Assembly (NCBI GenBank): GCA_024500155.1
Contig: CM044873.1
Location: forward strand, 3,601,001 to 3,665,000
Length of the DNA: 64,000 nucleotides
Source of the DNA: Chenopodium formosanum
Lineage: Eukaryota > Streptophyta > Magnoliopsida > Caryophyllales > Amaranthaceae
Reading direction: 5' to 3'
Shown here: piece by piece, positions 1-12,705 of the stretch
How positions within the stretch are numbered: position 1 is the stretch's first letter
How the letters are laid out: each line of letters starts with the position of its first letter
The notes under the pieces: model-generated
The model's input: the letters and a program-made list of their open reading frames with translations, nothing else
Database searches by the model: none
What the model was told of the DNA's origin: nothing
Program-made: the position numbers and the translations under genes

Positions 1-23
1 TTTTTTATGTACGTGCTCTATAG

Positions 24-1881
24 ATTGGAACACCATGGGCTGATGGTACCGAAGGCGTTACTCAATGTCCAATTATCCCGGGAGATACTTTTGTATACAA
101 ATTTGTTGTCGACAGGGTAATTTTTTTTACGTACTACAACAAATTTGTTGCCCAATTTTAAGATTAGTATACATTATTTATCGTTATACTTATCAAATAT
201 ACGTGTTTGTGTACAAATTTGAACAGGCGGGCACATACTTGTACCATGCTCATTACGGGATGCAAAGAGAAGAAGGATTGAACGGCATGATTGTTGTTTC
301 GGTTCCTAAATGGCAACCCGAGCCATTCACTTACGACTTTGATCGTAGCATCTTGCTAACAGATTGGTACCACAAGAGTGCTCTTGATCATACCGTAGGC
401 TTGAATTCCAATCCATTTGTTTGGGTTGGTGAACCTCAGGTATTAGTCAAACATGTTAATTAGTACTTTAATTTTATTATTAGTTCTCTTAATCAATAAT
501 TTATACATACTTTTATATCAAAATTCTACGTATTACTTTATTTAGCTAAATAATTCAATTGACTAATTCAATTCGTTACATGTTTGTTTAAATGGTATAG
601 TCACTCCTAATACAAGGAAGAGGTCGTTTCAATTGCTCAGCCGTCAGCATTGCTTCCGAGCCAGATGTTTGTAACGCTACACGTCCCGAATGCTCCCCGT
701 TTGCCTTGACTGTCGTCCCTGGAAAAACTTATCGCCTTCGTATTGCTAGCTTAACTTCTTTGTCTGCACTCAACTTTGAGATTGAGGTAACAATTTATAC
801 TACATATGAATTTACCTTATTTATTAATCATTTTGTAACATTTTTTTAAAAAATTGTACTACGTATTATTGATTATTATACTGATGTGCACACTTGTATA
901 TGTTACCAGGGGCATAACATGACGGTAGTCGAGGCAGATGGACATTTTGTTGAGCCATTTGTAGTTAAAAACTTGTTCATCTACTCAGGAGAAACCTATT
1001 CAGTTCTAGTAAAGGCTAACCAAGACCCATCCAGGAACTATTGGGCTACAACTAATGTTGTGAGCCGAAAGCCCGGAACCCCAACAGGTCTAGCCATCTT
1101 CAACTATTACTCAAATCGAATAGAACAAAACCCACCAACTACCCCTACCATGGGCCCCATGTGGAATGACTCCGAACCAAGAAGAGCCCAGAGTCTAGCA
1201 ATTAAGGCGCGGGAGGGGTTTATTCAAACCCCACCAGCCACCTCAGACAAAGTGATCATTCTCCTTAATACTCAGAATAAGGTTAATGGGTACACAAAAT
1301 GGGCCATCAATAACGTATCCTTCACCTTACCCACCACCCCGTACTTGGTGGCTCTCAAGGAGAACAGGTTGAGGAACAAACTCCACCACGTGTTTGACCA
1401 AACACCGCCTCCAACCGGCTACGATTGGCTAAACTATGACATCAATGTTAACCAATCCAATGTCAATGCGACCTCTAGTAACGGTATCTACCGTAACAAG
1501 TTTAACACGACTATTGACATTGTGTTACAAAATGCAAACATGATCAACCCTAACAACAGTGAAACTCACCCGTGGCATTTGCATGGGCATGATTTTTGGG
1601 TGTTAGGATACGGAAATGGCAAGTTTGACCCCTTCAACGACCCGAAAAAGTACAACTTGGTAAACCCGATTATGAAGAATACGGTTCCCCTTCATCCATA
1701 CGGGTGGACTGCCATACGTTTTCGGGCCGATAACCCGGGTGTTTGGTTGTTCCATTGTCATATAGATGCCCATTTTGCCATGGGTATGGGCATTGTTTTT
1801 GAGGAAGGAATTGAAAGAGTTGGTCAATTGCCTAACAACATTATGGGTTGTGGACTTACCAAACGCCTAATCACTCCATAG
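24..1881 (+). CDS. L-ascorbate oxidase (multicopper oxidase), 5' part missing
   Basis: Apoplastic blue copper enzyme that oxidises ascorbate and reduces oxygen to water. The window opens inside an intron, so the signal peptide and roughly the first 60-70 residues lie off the left edge. Four exons join in frame: 24-116, 227-439, 601-786 and 910-1881 (stop TAG), giving 487 residues. Copper ligands are visible: HAHYGMQR in the second exon (type 3 site), HPWHLHGHDFW near residue 384, and HCHIDAHFAMGMG near residue 446, which holds the type 1 cysteine and the axial methionine ten residues after it. The stretch GTPWADG and the ending GCGLTKR fit ascorbate oxidase better than laccase or SKU5-type proteins. 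All copper ligands I can see are intact, so the gene is probably functional. The family assignment comes from recognised motifs; no alignment was run. Confidence 0.9.
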
Positions 1882-2770
1882 TTCTTTAATTATTAGCCTA
1901 ACTTCAGTGTTTCAGAATTCTTTTATTCTTACTTTAATTTATCCCTCTAAATTTAAGAGATAAATCATCTTTGTAAATATTTTAAATGAAAAAATGTCTT
2001 TCCTTATTTGTACGTACGTGTATTAGGGGTGCAAGTTATTTGGATAAAGACTATAAAGCATGGTTTAATTCGAAATATTTTGTATTTGATAATGGATCGG
2101 CAAATTATAATTGTACACACTATTTATTAAATGCCATTAATAAACGCGTATTTGTGCAATTAAATATTTTGAGTTTAGTCATAAGTTTTAGTTTGCTAAA
2201 TCCCTTCACTCAATGAACAACAATTCCATCTCCAAATCATACATGTACAAATCACTATATTTGGTACAACCATGGGTGGTTTGTTTGTTTTTAGTTATGA
2301 TATATCTATACAACCCTTAGGAATTAGGACTGTATTTGAAAATTTATGAAAAAATCATGCACCGATAAGTGTTATTTGTGTTTAATACGTAATCTTTTCT
2401 TTCGTGCTTAATACTTAATCTATTTAAATTACTCGTAATTTAAGTAAATAGTCCCATGGACATACAAAGATGGGGCAATTATGGGTGTTTGAATAACGTC
2501 GTGGTATTTCAAATAAACCAGCTTCCTCTCTTCCCAATTTTATTCCCATGTTCTAACCCTATAGTTGACATAATGCATTAATGTACATCGCTATATTGGT
2601 CAAATTGGACAATGACTTATCTTTGGGCTGATTTGATTAAGATTGCAGATAATGACCGCAATTGAAATTGTGTACTCCGTATTAAGCTAAACAAACGTAG
2701 TAATCTATACAGGTGTTTTTTTTTTTCTTTCTTTTTTTTTTTTTTTTTTCACCTGCATTAATTTAAACTT
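1882..2770. other. Intergenic, 3' flank of ascorbate oxidase
   Basis: AT-rich spacer after the ascorbate oxidase stop. It probably includes the 3' UTR; AATAAA-like motifs are too common here to pick a polyadenylation site. A T-rich tract with interrupting C bases lies near 2716-2750. A 76-codon open stretch at 1986-2216 has no recognisable protein and is not called. Confidence 0.6.
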
Positions 2771-3112
2771 GGGATTTTTTGAGAAAAAAAATACCTTATA
2801 TACATCAAATTTTGTTTGAAACTACCTTAAAAAAATTGTTGTAAGAAACTACCTTATAAAAACTAAATGTTATAAGTTGTTACCATGTACTTGATTTAAC
2901 GATATAAAGAAAGAGAAGGGGAATTAGGGGTTATAAGGGCGCTATGGAGAAATTGGGTGGGAAACGGAGAAAAAATGATTGAAAGTGGGTTATTAAACGT
3001 CCTTTATTCAATGCAATACTTGGGCAAAAGGTAGTTTCTTACAACATTTTTTTAATAAGGTAGCTATTTACAAAAACTAAGACCCTATAAGGTAGTTCTT
3101 CACAAAAAGTCC
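2771..3112. mobile_element. Fold-back MITE, MULE- or hAT-like
   Basis: A 342-bp element whose ends are inverted copies. The left end begins GGGATTTTTTGAGAA and the right end reads, in reverse complement, GGACTTTTTGTGAAGAAC. Further inside, ACTACCTTAAAAAAATTG is mirrored by the AAGGTAGTTTCTTACAAC block near 3030. Both sides are flanked by TTAAACTT (2763-2770 and 3113-3120), an 8-bp target-site duplication. No coding capacity. The superfamily is uncertain: 8 bp suggests hAT, while long terminal inverted repeats suggest a Mutator-like MITE. Confidence 0.65.
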
Positions 3113-3787
3113 TTAAACTTAATTTATTAGACCTGATTAGCCCTAATTTTCATGTTATATTATATACACTTGATCTGATCGGAGTTGATCTTATCTACTT
3201 CATCAAAATGAACAAATTTTCCAACACAATGCTTATCATTGTTGCAACCACAACTAACACGATGATCTAATTAATGCCCGTGATGATAAGGGTTGATTTG
3301 GGTTAGATTGATCATTATAGATGATTAGGACTAGTTACCTGTACTTTCAAACACTCAAACATTCGCGTGACATACCCACCAAGTAACAACGAACCGTGGT
3401 GTATGATCATACACAAGTACAACTCCTTTGAAATTAAAGTTCTAATAGGTACTTAGGTAACGTTCATAACTTCAAAAATGTAATATTATTTACGGTGTAT
3501 ATAATATAAGTTGCAAAATGCTAAATTCTGTATGTATATATCTATTAGTCCAGCACCATGCACATGTTGTTTAGAGATGCTACTGGTTGTGGTATGGGAG
3601 ATGGAGGAGGGACCTTTAAATTTGTCTCGGATTTACAATTTGGAACGATATAGAGTAAACTAATGTAAAGAATCAGGAGCACATGTATGGCTGCAACGCC
3701 TTCAGACAGCCAGGAGCCAATAAGTTACAACATTAGTAATACATGGATAGGATCATGGGATTACAGAGACTTTTAGGAGTATTAGCT
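3113..3787. other. Intergenic, downstream of the MADS-box gene
   Basis: AT-rich spacer between the MITE and the MADS-box stop codon; on the minus strand it holds the MADS-box 3' UTR. I see no gene or clear repeat here. Confidence 0.5.
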
Positions 3788-6387
3788 TCATTGCATATTG
3801 AGTTGTGGAATTTTATGGTCAAAATTTGATGCAGAGGTAGCAGAAGCATCTTCACTGCATTGGATATGTCCTCCTACTCCGATTTCTACTATACCGCATC
3901 CCATGGTTGCAGGAATCGCCTCTACTTGCTGTCCTGTAACCATCGCGGATGGTGCTCCCCCTACACCAGCAGCCCCCCCTGCCAATTCTTGCTGCCAATG
4001 ACCAATCAATTCAGTTTAGTACTTATTTGACCTTATGAAGAGTAAAAAAAAAAAAAGATACTAAAGGATATCATTAAACCTTGATAAGGGAAGAATATGA
4101 TGTGGTGTTAGACTGCATCAATGCATTGAGAAGCTCAGTTGAAGTGTAACCCTGATGCCATGTTTGAAGTCCTTCGATCCCACCTGTTTGATCATGAGGA
4201 TGATGTTGCTGATGTTGATGTTGATGTTGATGTTGCTGCTGTTGTTGCTGTTGTTGTTGCTGCTGTTGTTGATGATGATGAGCAGGTGTTGAGCCTCCCA
4301 TCTGAGTGTTATGTTGATTCATGGCAGCATTTATGGCATTCCCCCCCTGCCCATGATTCAATGTTTCGTATATAGTTGTTGTTCCCGGTGCTGCTGAAGA
4401 ATGGTTTGGCCTTCATTTTGTACCAATACAACATTGAGCCAGAGGATACTCATTCATTACAGGCTTCCACACACACAAAAACATAAGATTTTTAAAAAAA
4501 CAGCAAAAAGTAATTTACCTCATGGCAATGGTATTAGAAGGGTCAGAGCTAGTGAAAATTTGGCCTTGATTATGACCATTTTCTGGCAACCAGCCTATGT
4601 CTTCAAACAATGTTGGCATCCCTTCACTCGTGTCCAAGAAAATCTTTCGATTTTACAATGATCAGCATATTAGCCAAGGAGTTATAAACACTTCAATGTT
4701 CAAAGACAAGGCAATATCAATAGCTAGTATTTACCTGGACACCTGAAGGGTCATAGCTTGACATATGATTACTCAACAAGTATTTCTGCAAAGGAAAACA
4801 CAATATAATCAAGCAACTACAAAAACAGAATCCTTAATTTTAATAAAGATTTGATACTAACTCGATTTATAAGTCTGTCCATACGCAGTACATACCTTTC
4901 GTTGTGAGACGTGTGATAAAGCATCAATGAGATTCTTCTCACACGATTCTAGTTCTCCCATTGATGTGAAGGTCATTGGATCAGGCTCATAAATCCTACT
5001 CATCAAGTTTGAACAAAAAAATAAGTCAGGACATGTATTCATCAGCTCATAAAAATTATGCAGGGGACTAATTCTTAGGAGAATAGTTACACACATACAA
5101 TTTAATCATGCATTATTATCACAACTCTTACTCTAATCAACCGCGATATGGAGTAAAACAATGCAACATTGAGCAAATCAAGATTTAAAATTGACAATAA
5201 CAGAATGTTAGACATTGTGTGTCATTAAACAAAGTTTAATTATAACCTTAATTGATCCTCAGCAACCTGAAGTTGGTGTTGCAAGTTATTCACTTCTTGT
5301 TGAAGATCCTGCTAAAAAACACAAACCCAAGCCAAATTAATATCTAAAGTAGTCCATTTACATTTATTTAGGAAGGAAGATAATAAATATATACCTCCAA
5401 GTTTGAGTTACATCCTCCAGGGCTGCAGTAAAATCAACTTAGATGTCAGGAAACATAAAATAAGATTAAAAAAAACAGAACGCAACATGTGAAAAACCTT
5501 TTTATTTATTGTTACATGATGAATTGTATGTACGCGTTTGTGTGTGCTTCTAAACGAGTTTAAATAAGAGAAAGGATGAGGAATACGAACTTGGCAAGTT
5601 GAAGAGCAATGTCATTCTCCGTCTTGAGCTTTTTAAGGGTGCCTATCAAGTACTGCAAGAACATAGAGATTGATACATGACCCTTTGCCAATTGCTAGCT
5701 TAGACATTAAATTGAATGGGATTCTTTCCAATAACTAGACGAGTCACTTATTGTAAAAATTAGGCAGGGGTTTGAGAATACAATGTTTCTCATTCGTTAA
5801 AAATTTCCCCATTTTCATTTCGTAAAGATGGTCTAGTAATCGGAGAGAATCCTCTTAATAATAAAAATATACGAGTATAACAAAAGATTTATAATATCGT
5901 ACCTCTCGATTATGAACGAAGCTGTTCAATGGAATTGAAAGAAAGGAAAATCCACTAAAATGTCAGTAAATATTGCATATTAATCCATGCAAGGTAAAAT
6001 CAAAAAATGAAGAACAAAACGAATAAAAATTGAAAAAAAATCTTACTTTCCCCTATCATGGTCGGGAAGATTAATGTAACGCGTTAATACATCTTCAATT
6101 CTACACAAAATCAAATAAAATTAATAACAAAAATCGTAAACAAATTAGCCAAAGTTACGCAAATATCACACATGGAAAAAAGTTTCCTAGGAAAAAATTA
6201 ACCTTTTACGGCCAGAAAAATGGCTAAGACGACCAGAAGGCGAAAACATAATAAGTGCAATATCAATGTCACATAAGATAGAGAGCTCGTACGCCTTCTT
6301 AATGAGTCCATTTCGTCGTTTCGAAAACGTAACTTGACGATTGGTGTTGTTCTCAATCCTTTTGATCTGAAGCTTAACCCGACCCAT
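3788..6387 (-). CDS. MIKC*-type MADS-box transcription factor, AGL66/AGL104-like
   Basis: Eleven exons join with consistent phase: 6387-6203, 6100-6047, 5921-5903, 5652-5591, 5422-5395, 5308-5247, 4995-4896, 4785-4735, 4643-4519, 4410-4080 and 3991-3788, giving 406 residues. The MADS domain (1-60) starts MGRVKLQIKRIENNTNRQVT and contains KRRNGLIKKAYELS. A coiled-coil I/K region follows, with LQQEVNNLQHQLQ. The motif GWLPENG and the C-terminal PQLNMQ tail resemble Arabidopsis AGL66/AGL104. Relatives act as MIKC* heterodimers in pollen maturation and tube growth; a pollen role here is inferred. A polyglutamine/histidine tract occupies about residues 273-299. The third exon is only 19 nt. Exon six can use tandem acceptors (CAG/CAG), adding or removing one glutamine. 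Confidence 0.93.
4180..4290 (-). repeat. CAG/CAA-CAT triplet tract coding for poly-Gln/His
   Basis: Imperfect trinucleotide run inside exon 10 of the MADS-box gene. On the minus strand it encodes three His, about 13 Gln, then alternating His-Gln pairs. Mixed CAA and CAG codons keep it impure. The antisense reading frame, rich in Asp and Val, is only the shadow of this run. Confidence 0.85.
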
Positions 6388-7115
6388 GATAAAATTATTG
6401 TACTTAGGTTATTTTATGTTCTGTACACAAAAAAAAGATAAAATAAAATTAAAATAAAATAAAAAGGAAAATGATGTAGGCGAAATAAAGATGATGAAAA
6501 GGAAAAAAGAAATGAAGGGACAAGAGAAAAGAGAGATGCGATGAAAAAGGAGAGGAGCATGGATTTACGCTGAGGAATTGAAGAGTTTGAGTCAAATTTT
6601 CATGATTTTCTTTGATTTGTTGTTAAATTAACTGTCATGGCGGGTGATGTGGAAACCATTTTTTAGGCTTGTATTTTTTTTTTTTCAATGATTTTGGAAC
6701 GAAACAATTTACAGAGTATTTTTTTTAACTAAACACGCATATTAACATACAGACTAATGGTTAACATATTGAACATATCAATCACCTCCGATTTATAAAA
6801 TAATCGCAACATTTGACTTTTGCCTTATTCATAAATTTACTTTGACTATTTTTTAAGCAATTTTTTTTTAAAAAAAAAACATATGTAGTATATTGCTATG
6901 TACAATAGTACAAGTTTTACACTTCATATTCGTAACATTACTTTTTGGGAAGCCCTCAATGAAATATAGAATATGTCTATTTCAGAGAACATATAATTTT
7001 TATCTAAATATTACATGTATTTGTCATTTTGTGTATTACCATGTATTTGGGATAAGAAGAGTGTGTGAGTGAGCACATCTCCTCCAACCAGAAGAAGCAC
7101 AAAAAAAATTTAAAA
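6388..7115. other. Shared upstream region of the divergent MADS-box and FKBP genes
   Basis: A 728-bp spacer between two divergently transcribed genes, so it must hold both promoters and 5' leaders. It is A/T-homopolymer-rich (runs near 6669 and 6866). No TATA box could be assigned firmly. Confidence 0.5.
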
Positions 7116-8537
7116 ATGGCGGTATGTGCAACTGCAGCAACAACAGCAGCACTGACAGCCATTGCCAATGCCAATTCAAGTACATCAAAAAAACTTTCAA
7201 AACTCCAATTCCGAACTCTGAATAGTCTGAAACCAACCTTGAACAAATCTAACACAATTAGTCCTACCAATTGGTTGGATGATGCTGATAAGAAAATTTC
7301 AGGAAGTGTTGCAGGAGCGCGAAAAGTACTAGAAATGGGACTTATTGGAGTTATGGCAGCTTCTACTATGGCTTTTGGGTTTCCATCAGAAGCAGATGCT
7401 TTAAGAGTAGAATACTATGCCACTACTGCAGAGCCTTCTTGTGAACTCAATGTAGTTCGTTCTGGCTTAGCTTACTGTGACCTTGTTGTTGGTTCCGGTC
7501 CTGCAGCTCCTTATAACACCCTTATCAATGTACCACATCTCATTGACAATCTTTTTCCATCATACTTTTAATTCTTCCTACCTTAACTTGTTTAAATTTT
7601 GATTGGTTTATGGAATTTAGGTGCATTACACTGCAAGATTTGGTGATGAGACTGTCTTTGATAGCAGCTATAAACGCGGTAGGCCTCTCACTATGCGCAT
7701 TGGTGTAGGAAAAGTATGTTCTGCTCTGCTCTTTCCCTTCCACTCTTAAGGAAATCAATCTTTCTTTCTTTTGGTGATTTTATTATGTGTTTCTTATACT
7801 TAGAGGAATAGTTGAAAATTAGGATACTTTTAAGCTAACTACCCAAGTAAGACTAGCCTAATTTATTGTTCATGTACTGTAAGCTTTTTCTTTTGCATAT
7901 CACAGTTATATTATGGTTTGTTTGGGGGTGTAATTTGCAAATTGCATAATCAAATTGGAACTTCTCTTTCTCTAAACCAGTTTCGCAGCAGTAAATTGTT
8001 TAGGGAATGCATATATATTTCTGATCAACCATATAATTGTGCTGAATATTTCAATTTCATTTCAAATTGCAGGTTATTAGGGGATTGGATCAAGGGATTT
8101 TTGGTGGTGATGGGGTACCCCCTATGCAAGTTGGTATGCCAGCTTGAAAGATTAAATTTTTGCATAATATGTTTTGCAATGCTTCTATATAGTCTTTCCT
8201 TGGAGCTAAATCTCTGGATTCATATGCAGGTGGGAAACGCAAGCTCCGTATTCCTCCAGAGTTAGCCTATGGACCAGAACCAGCTGGTTGTTTTTCAGGT
8301 ATAATGCAAAAAACTGTGTTCATTGAAATACAGTCAGAAAAAGGTCTCAAATCAGAACATTTCTAAAAAATTACTATATCAGGTTGCCTAAAACCCCGGT
8401 TTGTGTTCTTTAGCTATGACAGTACTTTAACAATTGAACTAATTACTTCTGCAGGTGATTGCAACATACCAGCCAATGCAACTCTGCTTTATGACATTAA
8501 CTTTGTGAATATATACTCGGGTAATAGGCCAAAGTGA
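7116..8537 (+). CDS. PNSL4: Thylakoid-lumen FKBP-type prolyl isomerase, PnsL4/FKBP16-2
   Basis: Five exons (7116-7529, 7621-7713, 8073-8133, 8230-8298, 8455-8537) give 239 residues. The start at 7116 (MAVCATAATTAALTA) is preferred over an in-frame ATG at 7065 because it opens like a chloroplast transit peptide. A hydrophobic stretch at about 71-89 and a following A-D-A suggest lumenal targeting and cleavage. The FKBP domain follows, with VHYTARFGDETVFDSSYKRG, RIGVGKVIRGLDQGIFGGDG, GGKRKLRIPPELAYGPEPAG and the ending NATLLYDINFVNIYSG. Four cysteines (EPSCEL, AYCD, AGCFSGDC) match the lumenal disulfide pattern. In Arabidopsis PnsL4 is a lumenal subunit of the photosynthetic NDH complex. The match to FKBP16-2 rather than FKBP13 rests on remembered C-terminal sequence. 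All splice phases close. Confidence 0.92.
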
Positions 8538-9495
8538 ACACAATCTTGCTCAATGCACACTTGATCATACTTGATTCGATGCACCAAGAGTTCAGTCCAA
8601 GTGAGCTCCTCTCCCTCACTCTAAATTTCTCTAGTAACTAGATACTGTACATTTGTACCAGTAATCTTAGCATGTGCTCAGGTAAGAAGCAGACTAGCTA
8701 GTCTGCTACTAGGCTAATCTTGAGTGCCTTACTAAAGCACATATGTATCTTTCGGCACAAGCCTGGAAATGACTACTTGCTGAGTTAAGTATATAGATAA
8801 CAGCAATGTTTCAATCTCTTAAATGTCATCCATTTGGAGATATTTCTATCCAAGAGCAACCAAAAAGTTGCAGTTGTTTCATTGACTGTATTTAATAAAG
8901 TCAATCGAATTGAATATGTGTTCTGCTTTAACCACCCTACAGAAATCTTATTGCAATATAGACTAACAGGTAATTCAAACAGCAGCTTCCACTGCTCCAA
9001 GGGAAACACCATATCAGTTTCCCCAAGTCACAACAGATGCCTACCAAACATTGTTCGAAAATTGGAATGTTTTTTGTTATTTCAGATTATACTGATTAGT
9101 TTTGGTAAGAGACTGTCAGTTTATCACATTTTCGCTATACATATATGTATCCTATTGTAGAAGTTCCTCATCCTGTGCTATTGTTCTGCACATACTCCAT
9201 ACTTATTTTCATATATACTTGATGTACTTAGTCTTAGCTTAGGTGCCTGTATTGCAAGCTTGATTTCAGATAGTATTGTTCTTACTAATTGCCTTTTTAG
9301 CCTTAAGAGGGCCTTTTTAGCTACGATAACTAAAGAATTTCAAACAAGGATTATCCATTATCATGATTACTGGAGTAGGAAATAATATAAAAGTATATTA
9401 GTCATCAGAAGTTAGTATGGGAAATTTTACATAACATATCCAAGTGTAACACTAGGATCAAACTATCAAAATTGGAAGAAAAAAACAGAAGTGAT
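8538..9495. other. Intergenic between convergent FKBP16-2 and HIPP genes
   Basis: Contains both 3' UTRs. No additional gene is visible; short open frames around 8785-9160 show no recognisable domain. The motif CCTTTTTAGC occurs twice close together near 9290-9320. Confidence 0.5.
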
Positions 9496-10109
9496 CTACA
9501 TGATAGAGCAAGCATTTGGGTTATCATCACTGAACATGGTCATAAGAGGGTCCTGATCATATCGCGAGACTGTAGCATTTTTTGGGTTTTCAACGAATTC
9601 CACCTTCCTGACATGTCCAGGGGGAGCTTTCTTATCATAAGCAACCGCGGCATAAGGCTGAGACACTAAATTGTAAGGCACATATGGCCATATTTCTGCC
9701 TTCTTCCCTGTTGATTTTGCCTTCTTCAGTACCTTATTTGCCTCCACATACCCTGTAACTGTCACCTTCTGCTGCTTCCTGTTGATCTCCACTGACTTCA
9801 CCCCTGCAAAAAGAATAACATTTCGCAAACATCAGAATTTGGCAACAAACTAAGTCCAACAACAACGATAACAAAACCTTACACGAACCAAGAATACAAA
9901 CTATTAACTGTAACAAAATTTAGCAAAAGGCCGGGAAGAAGAAATTTACCAGATAATGAAGATAAAGCTTTCTTGACTTTAAGCTCACATCCATCACAAT
10001 CCATTCGAACTTTGAGCTCCACAGTTTGAAACTGCTTCCTCTTCTTCTTGTGCATATGTCTACCACCCATCATTTCTGAAAAATACTCCAATGTACCTCC
10101 AACTCCCAT
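9496..10109 (-). CDS. HIPP23: Heavy metal-associated isoprenylated plant protein, HIPP23-like
   Basis: Two exons (10109-9950 and 9803-9496) give 155 residues. The start MGVGGTLEYFSEMMGG matches the HIPP23 N-terminus as I remember it. One heavy-metal-associated domain (about 27-90) carries the MDCDGC metal motif with Cys38 and Cys41. A conserved WPYVPYN block follows. The last four residues, CSIM, form a CaaX box for farnesylation, which would tether the protein to membranes. The family binds soft metals and also works in stress and pathogen responses; the metal for this member is not known. The single intron falls right after the first half of the domain, as in other HIPPs. The gene appears intact and converges with FKBP16-2. 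Confidence 0.93.
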
Positions 10110-12705
10110 ACTTCTTAATTTTCTTTTACGAGCTAATATAAAAAACAAACTCGAAAACCCTTCTAACCAGAGTTTTATGGCTCTATCCACTCCCTGAAAC
10201 TGTCGCCTTAGAGAAGTCTTTTTGCAACCAAGGATTTGCGAAATGAATGCACACAAAAAGTACTAATAATCTTGTATTGTAACTGAAATGTGTTCTCCAA
10301 GAAATATGATGTATTATGTTGTAAATGTTTGTAGGATGATCAAATCATATGTATAATGATTAATGAGAGGGAGGCAGGTGAAGTTTTATAGCTAAAATGA
10401 CATGGGAGAGACTTTGTAGGAAACTTCTCTCCAACAAACTAGATTCCTTTCTTTGCCTCGTAGAAATCTCAGTTTCATAACAAATACGAGTATGTAACAA
10501 CTAAACTATACTATAAAATAAACTATAAATTGGACTGCTTTTAATTTTTAAAATAAAGAAACTGTGATCTTATTTCTTTCCCTTTTTGCTACAAATGTGT
10601 AATGTACAAGAAACTTTACCTTTTATCTCTATTCTTTCTTCACTAGCTTTCTTCTAACGGCTTTTTTAGACAGGATTGTGGGCGGTTCGAAAGTTCAAAC
10701 ACATGAACTGTTTAAGAACAGCGTTAAGGAAAGCAAAAGGTGATCAAAGATCATTAATCAGTCATATTATTATAAGAGAAACTTAATAATATAAGTACTC
10801 TACATGTTATTACTTTGTACCGAAGAAAAAGATACTTAAGAAAGTGTGGAAAATTTATGTATTCTCATCCCCAAACCTATCCCCATCGTTGGAAGGTACA
10901 AACTCTAACTACCATACTTGATCCGACTTGCATACAACCAAAAACCATACCCAATCCACTACTCATTGCAATACCTATTATCCACTTAAATGATTATATC
11001 TACCTTGCCCCACTACTTACCTCTAATATCCACGTGTCACACGATCCTTCAACACCTACTTAGTTTAAATTTTTGACAAAGTTGTTTAACACTAGATTTT
11101 CACTTGATGTGTAATAGTATAATTCTTAAATGCTTATAAAAAAACACCAAATCAAACATGTTATTTAAGAAATAAAAACTAATCATTGTATATTTATAGG
11201 TAAAATCTTGAATTCTCGATCAATACATACTATGTACACAATTCACCTTCATACCGGCTTTACTACTATCATAAATGGAAACTCCTATCCATACCCGATC
11301 TTATCGGGAATTCACCCGATCCCCCCACCCCCTATCTTCCCTAAGTAGTAAGTTCACTAAAAGTAGCATCCATTAGACCATTACCTTTCTTCACATTACA
11401 CTTTGCATAAGACATTAGATCTTTGTCATAATTGTCAAAGTAGCTTACTACAAAATATAAATTTAAGACGAAAAGGACAAAAAATTTAGTACACATAATT
11501 AATTTGGAAAATAATTCAATCAAACAGGAAAACAAATCAATTAAAAAGGTGAAGCTGGTCAGCTGGTGGAAAATACAGATCACAAAGCAAATATAGAAAT
11601 GTAGGTATAAATGAACCTAAAACATTGAGAAGGTGTCGCGAAAATAAGATGTTGTCACGTAGTCACGTTTTAAAACGCGGAGCATCGTTAAATACATACA
11701 TTTTGACACGTGTTAAACATCCAACGGTTGAGATCACAAAGATCATCAGAAGCTGGCTACCTTCATCTTTAGGTTGTCTTCTGATTGGTTGATTCAACAT
11801 GTCATAGGTGGGGTGTGATTATCATGTAAATATCCTAAGCAGGCCACCCTAATACTAGCTTTTTAGTAAATTGACAATAACATTAATATTTAATCTATAA
11901 TTAATACATTAGATTATACTAATTAGCTTCTCTTATGTCGACATACACCAAATACTGTCTTTAAGTAGCTGTGAAAAAATTATATACACCCAAGTGTAAG
12001 ATGCATCCAAGGTTATTTTTTGTTCATTTGATGATTAAATGAGCAATAATCATCCTTTAAAGCTTTAATCATCAAAAAGAGCAAAAAATTCTCTTGGTGC
12101 ACCACGCAGCCTGGTGTACATAACAAACCTTTGATGTAGCTGGGAAATACATCTTGTTTTATCGACAATTATAAGCAATCGATGTTAAAATTACCCCTAA
12201 ACTCATACGAACAAGGAACTTATGAAATGTCAAAAAGATCAGTAATACAGTTCCTTCTACAATGAATGTGAGATTCTTTATTAAAAGTACACATGAAGCT
12301 TTTAAGGTATTAGCTTAATTTCACATTAGTTGATTTCACTAGTTAATGTCTAATTCCAACTTTCCAAGAAATTGAGCATGTAATACACCTTCACTCCTTC
12401 AGTATGCAGTAAATTTGACACATACCAGAAATTGATGTTCCACAACCCACAAAAAAAGGCTCATTATATACTTCATACGAAGTTTTGAATATCTATGAAT
12501 AAGCAGTTGTATATAAGAGAACCGAGTAACAACATAGCTCCATCTAGAGAGAAAAAATACTAACTATATATACACGGCTTAAATCGAGAATTATAGAAGA
12601 CCTAAGTGGGAGGCAGGGGGGATACAGGTATGCTACAGATCCAATGACTTATAGGGAAAAATGTAAAGGCATTGGATCGATATGATATAAATGCATGGAT
12701 GGTAT
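10110..12705. other. Intergenic between HIPP23 and the aspartic protease
   Basis: A 2.6-kb spacer holding the HIPP23 promoter side and the 3' flank of the aspartic protease. Apart from one small fold-back element (separate entry) it looks unique and AT-rich. Open frames at 10815-11063 and 11341-11583 have low-complexity translations and no known domain. Confidence 0.5.
11983..12122. mobile_element. Small fold-back MITE, about 140 bp
   Basis: The two ends are imperfect inverted copies over about 40 bp: TACACCCAAG...GTTATTTTTTG on the left, and the reverse complement of CAAAAAATTCTCTTGGTGC...GGTGTACA on the right. The inner arms GTTCATTTGATGATTA and TAATCATCAAAAAGAGC also pair. A clean target-site duplication was not identified, so the ends are approximate and the family is unassigned. 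Confidence 0.5.

Noticed and set aside
2716..2757. CAGGTG ... CACCTG around a T-rich tract
   Set aside because: A 6-bp inverted match around a homopolymer is easily due to chance.
4139..4375. Open frame rich in Asp and Val on the plus strand
   Set aside because: It is the antisense of the Gln/His tract of the MADS-box gene.
7004..7270. Minus-strand open frame opposite the FKBP start
   Set aside because: Shadow of the transit-peptide exon; low-complexity hydrophobic translation.
10815..11063. 82-codon open frame between HIPP23 and the protease
   Set aside because: No domain, no splice context, and a composition typical of AT-rich spacer.
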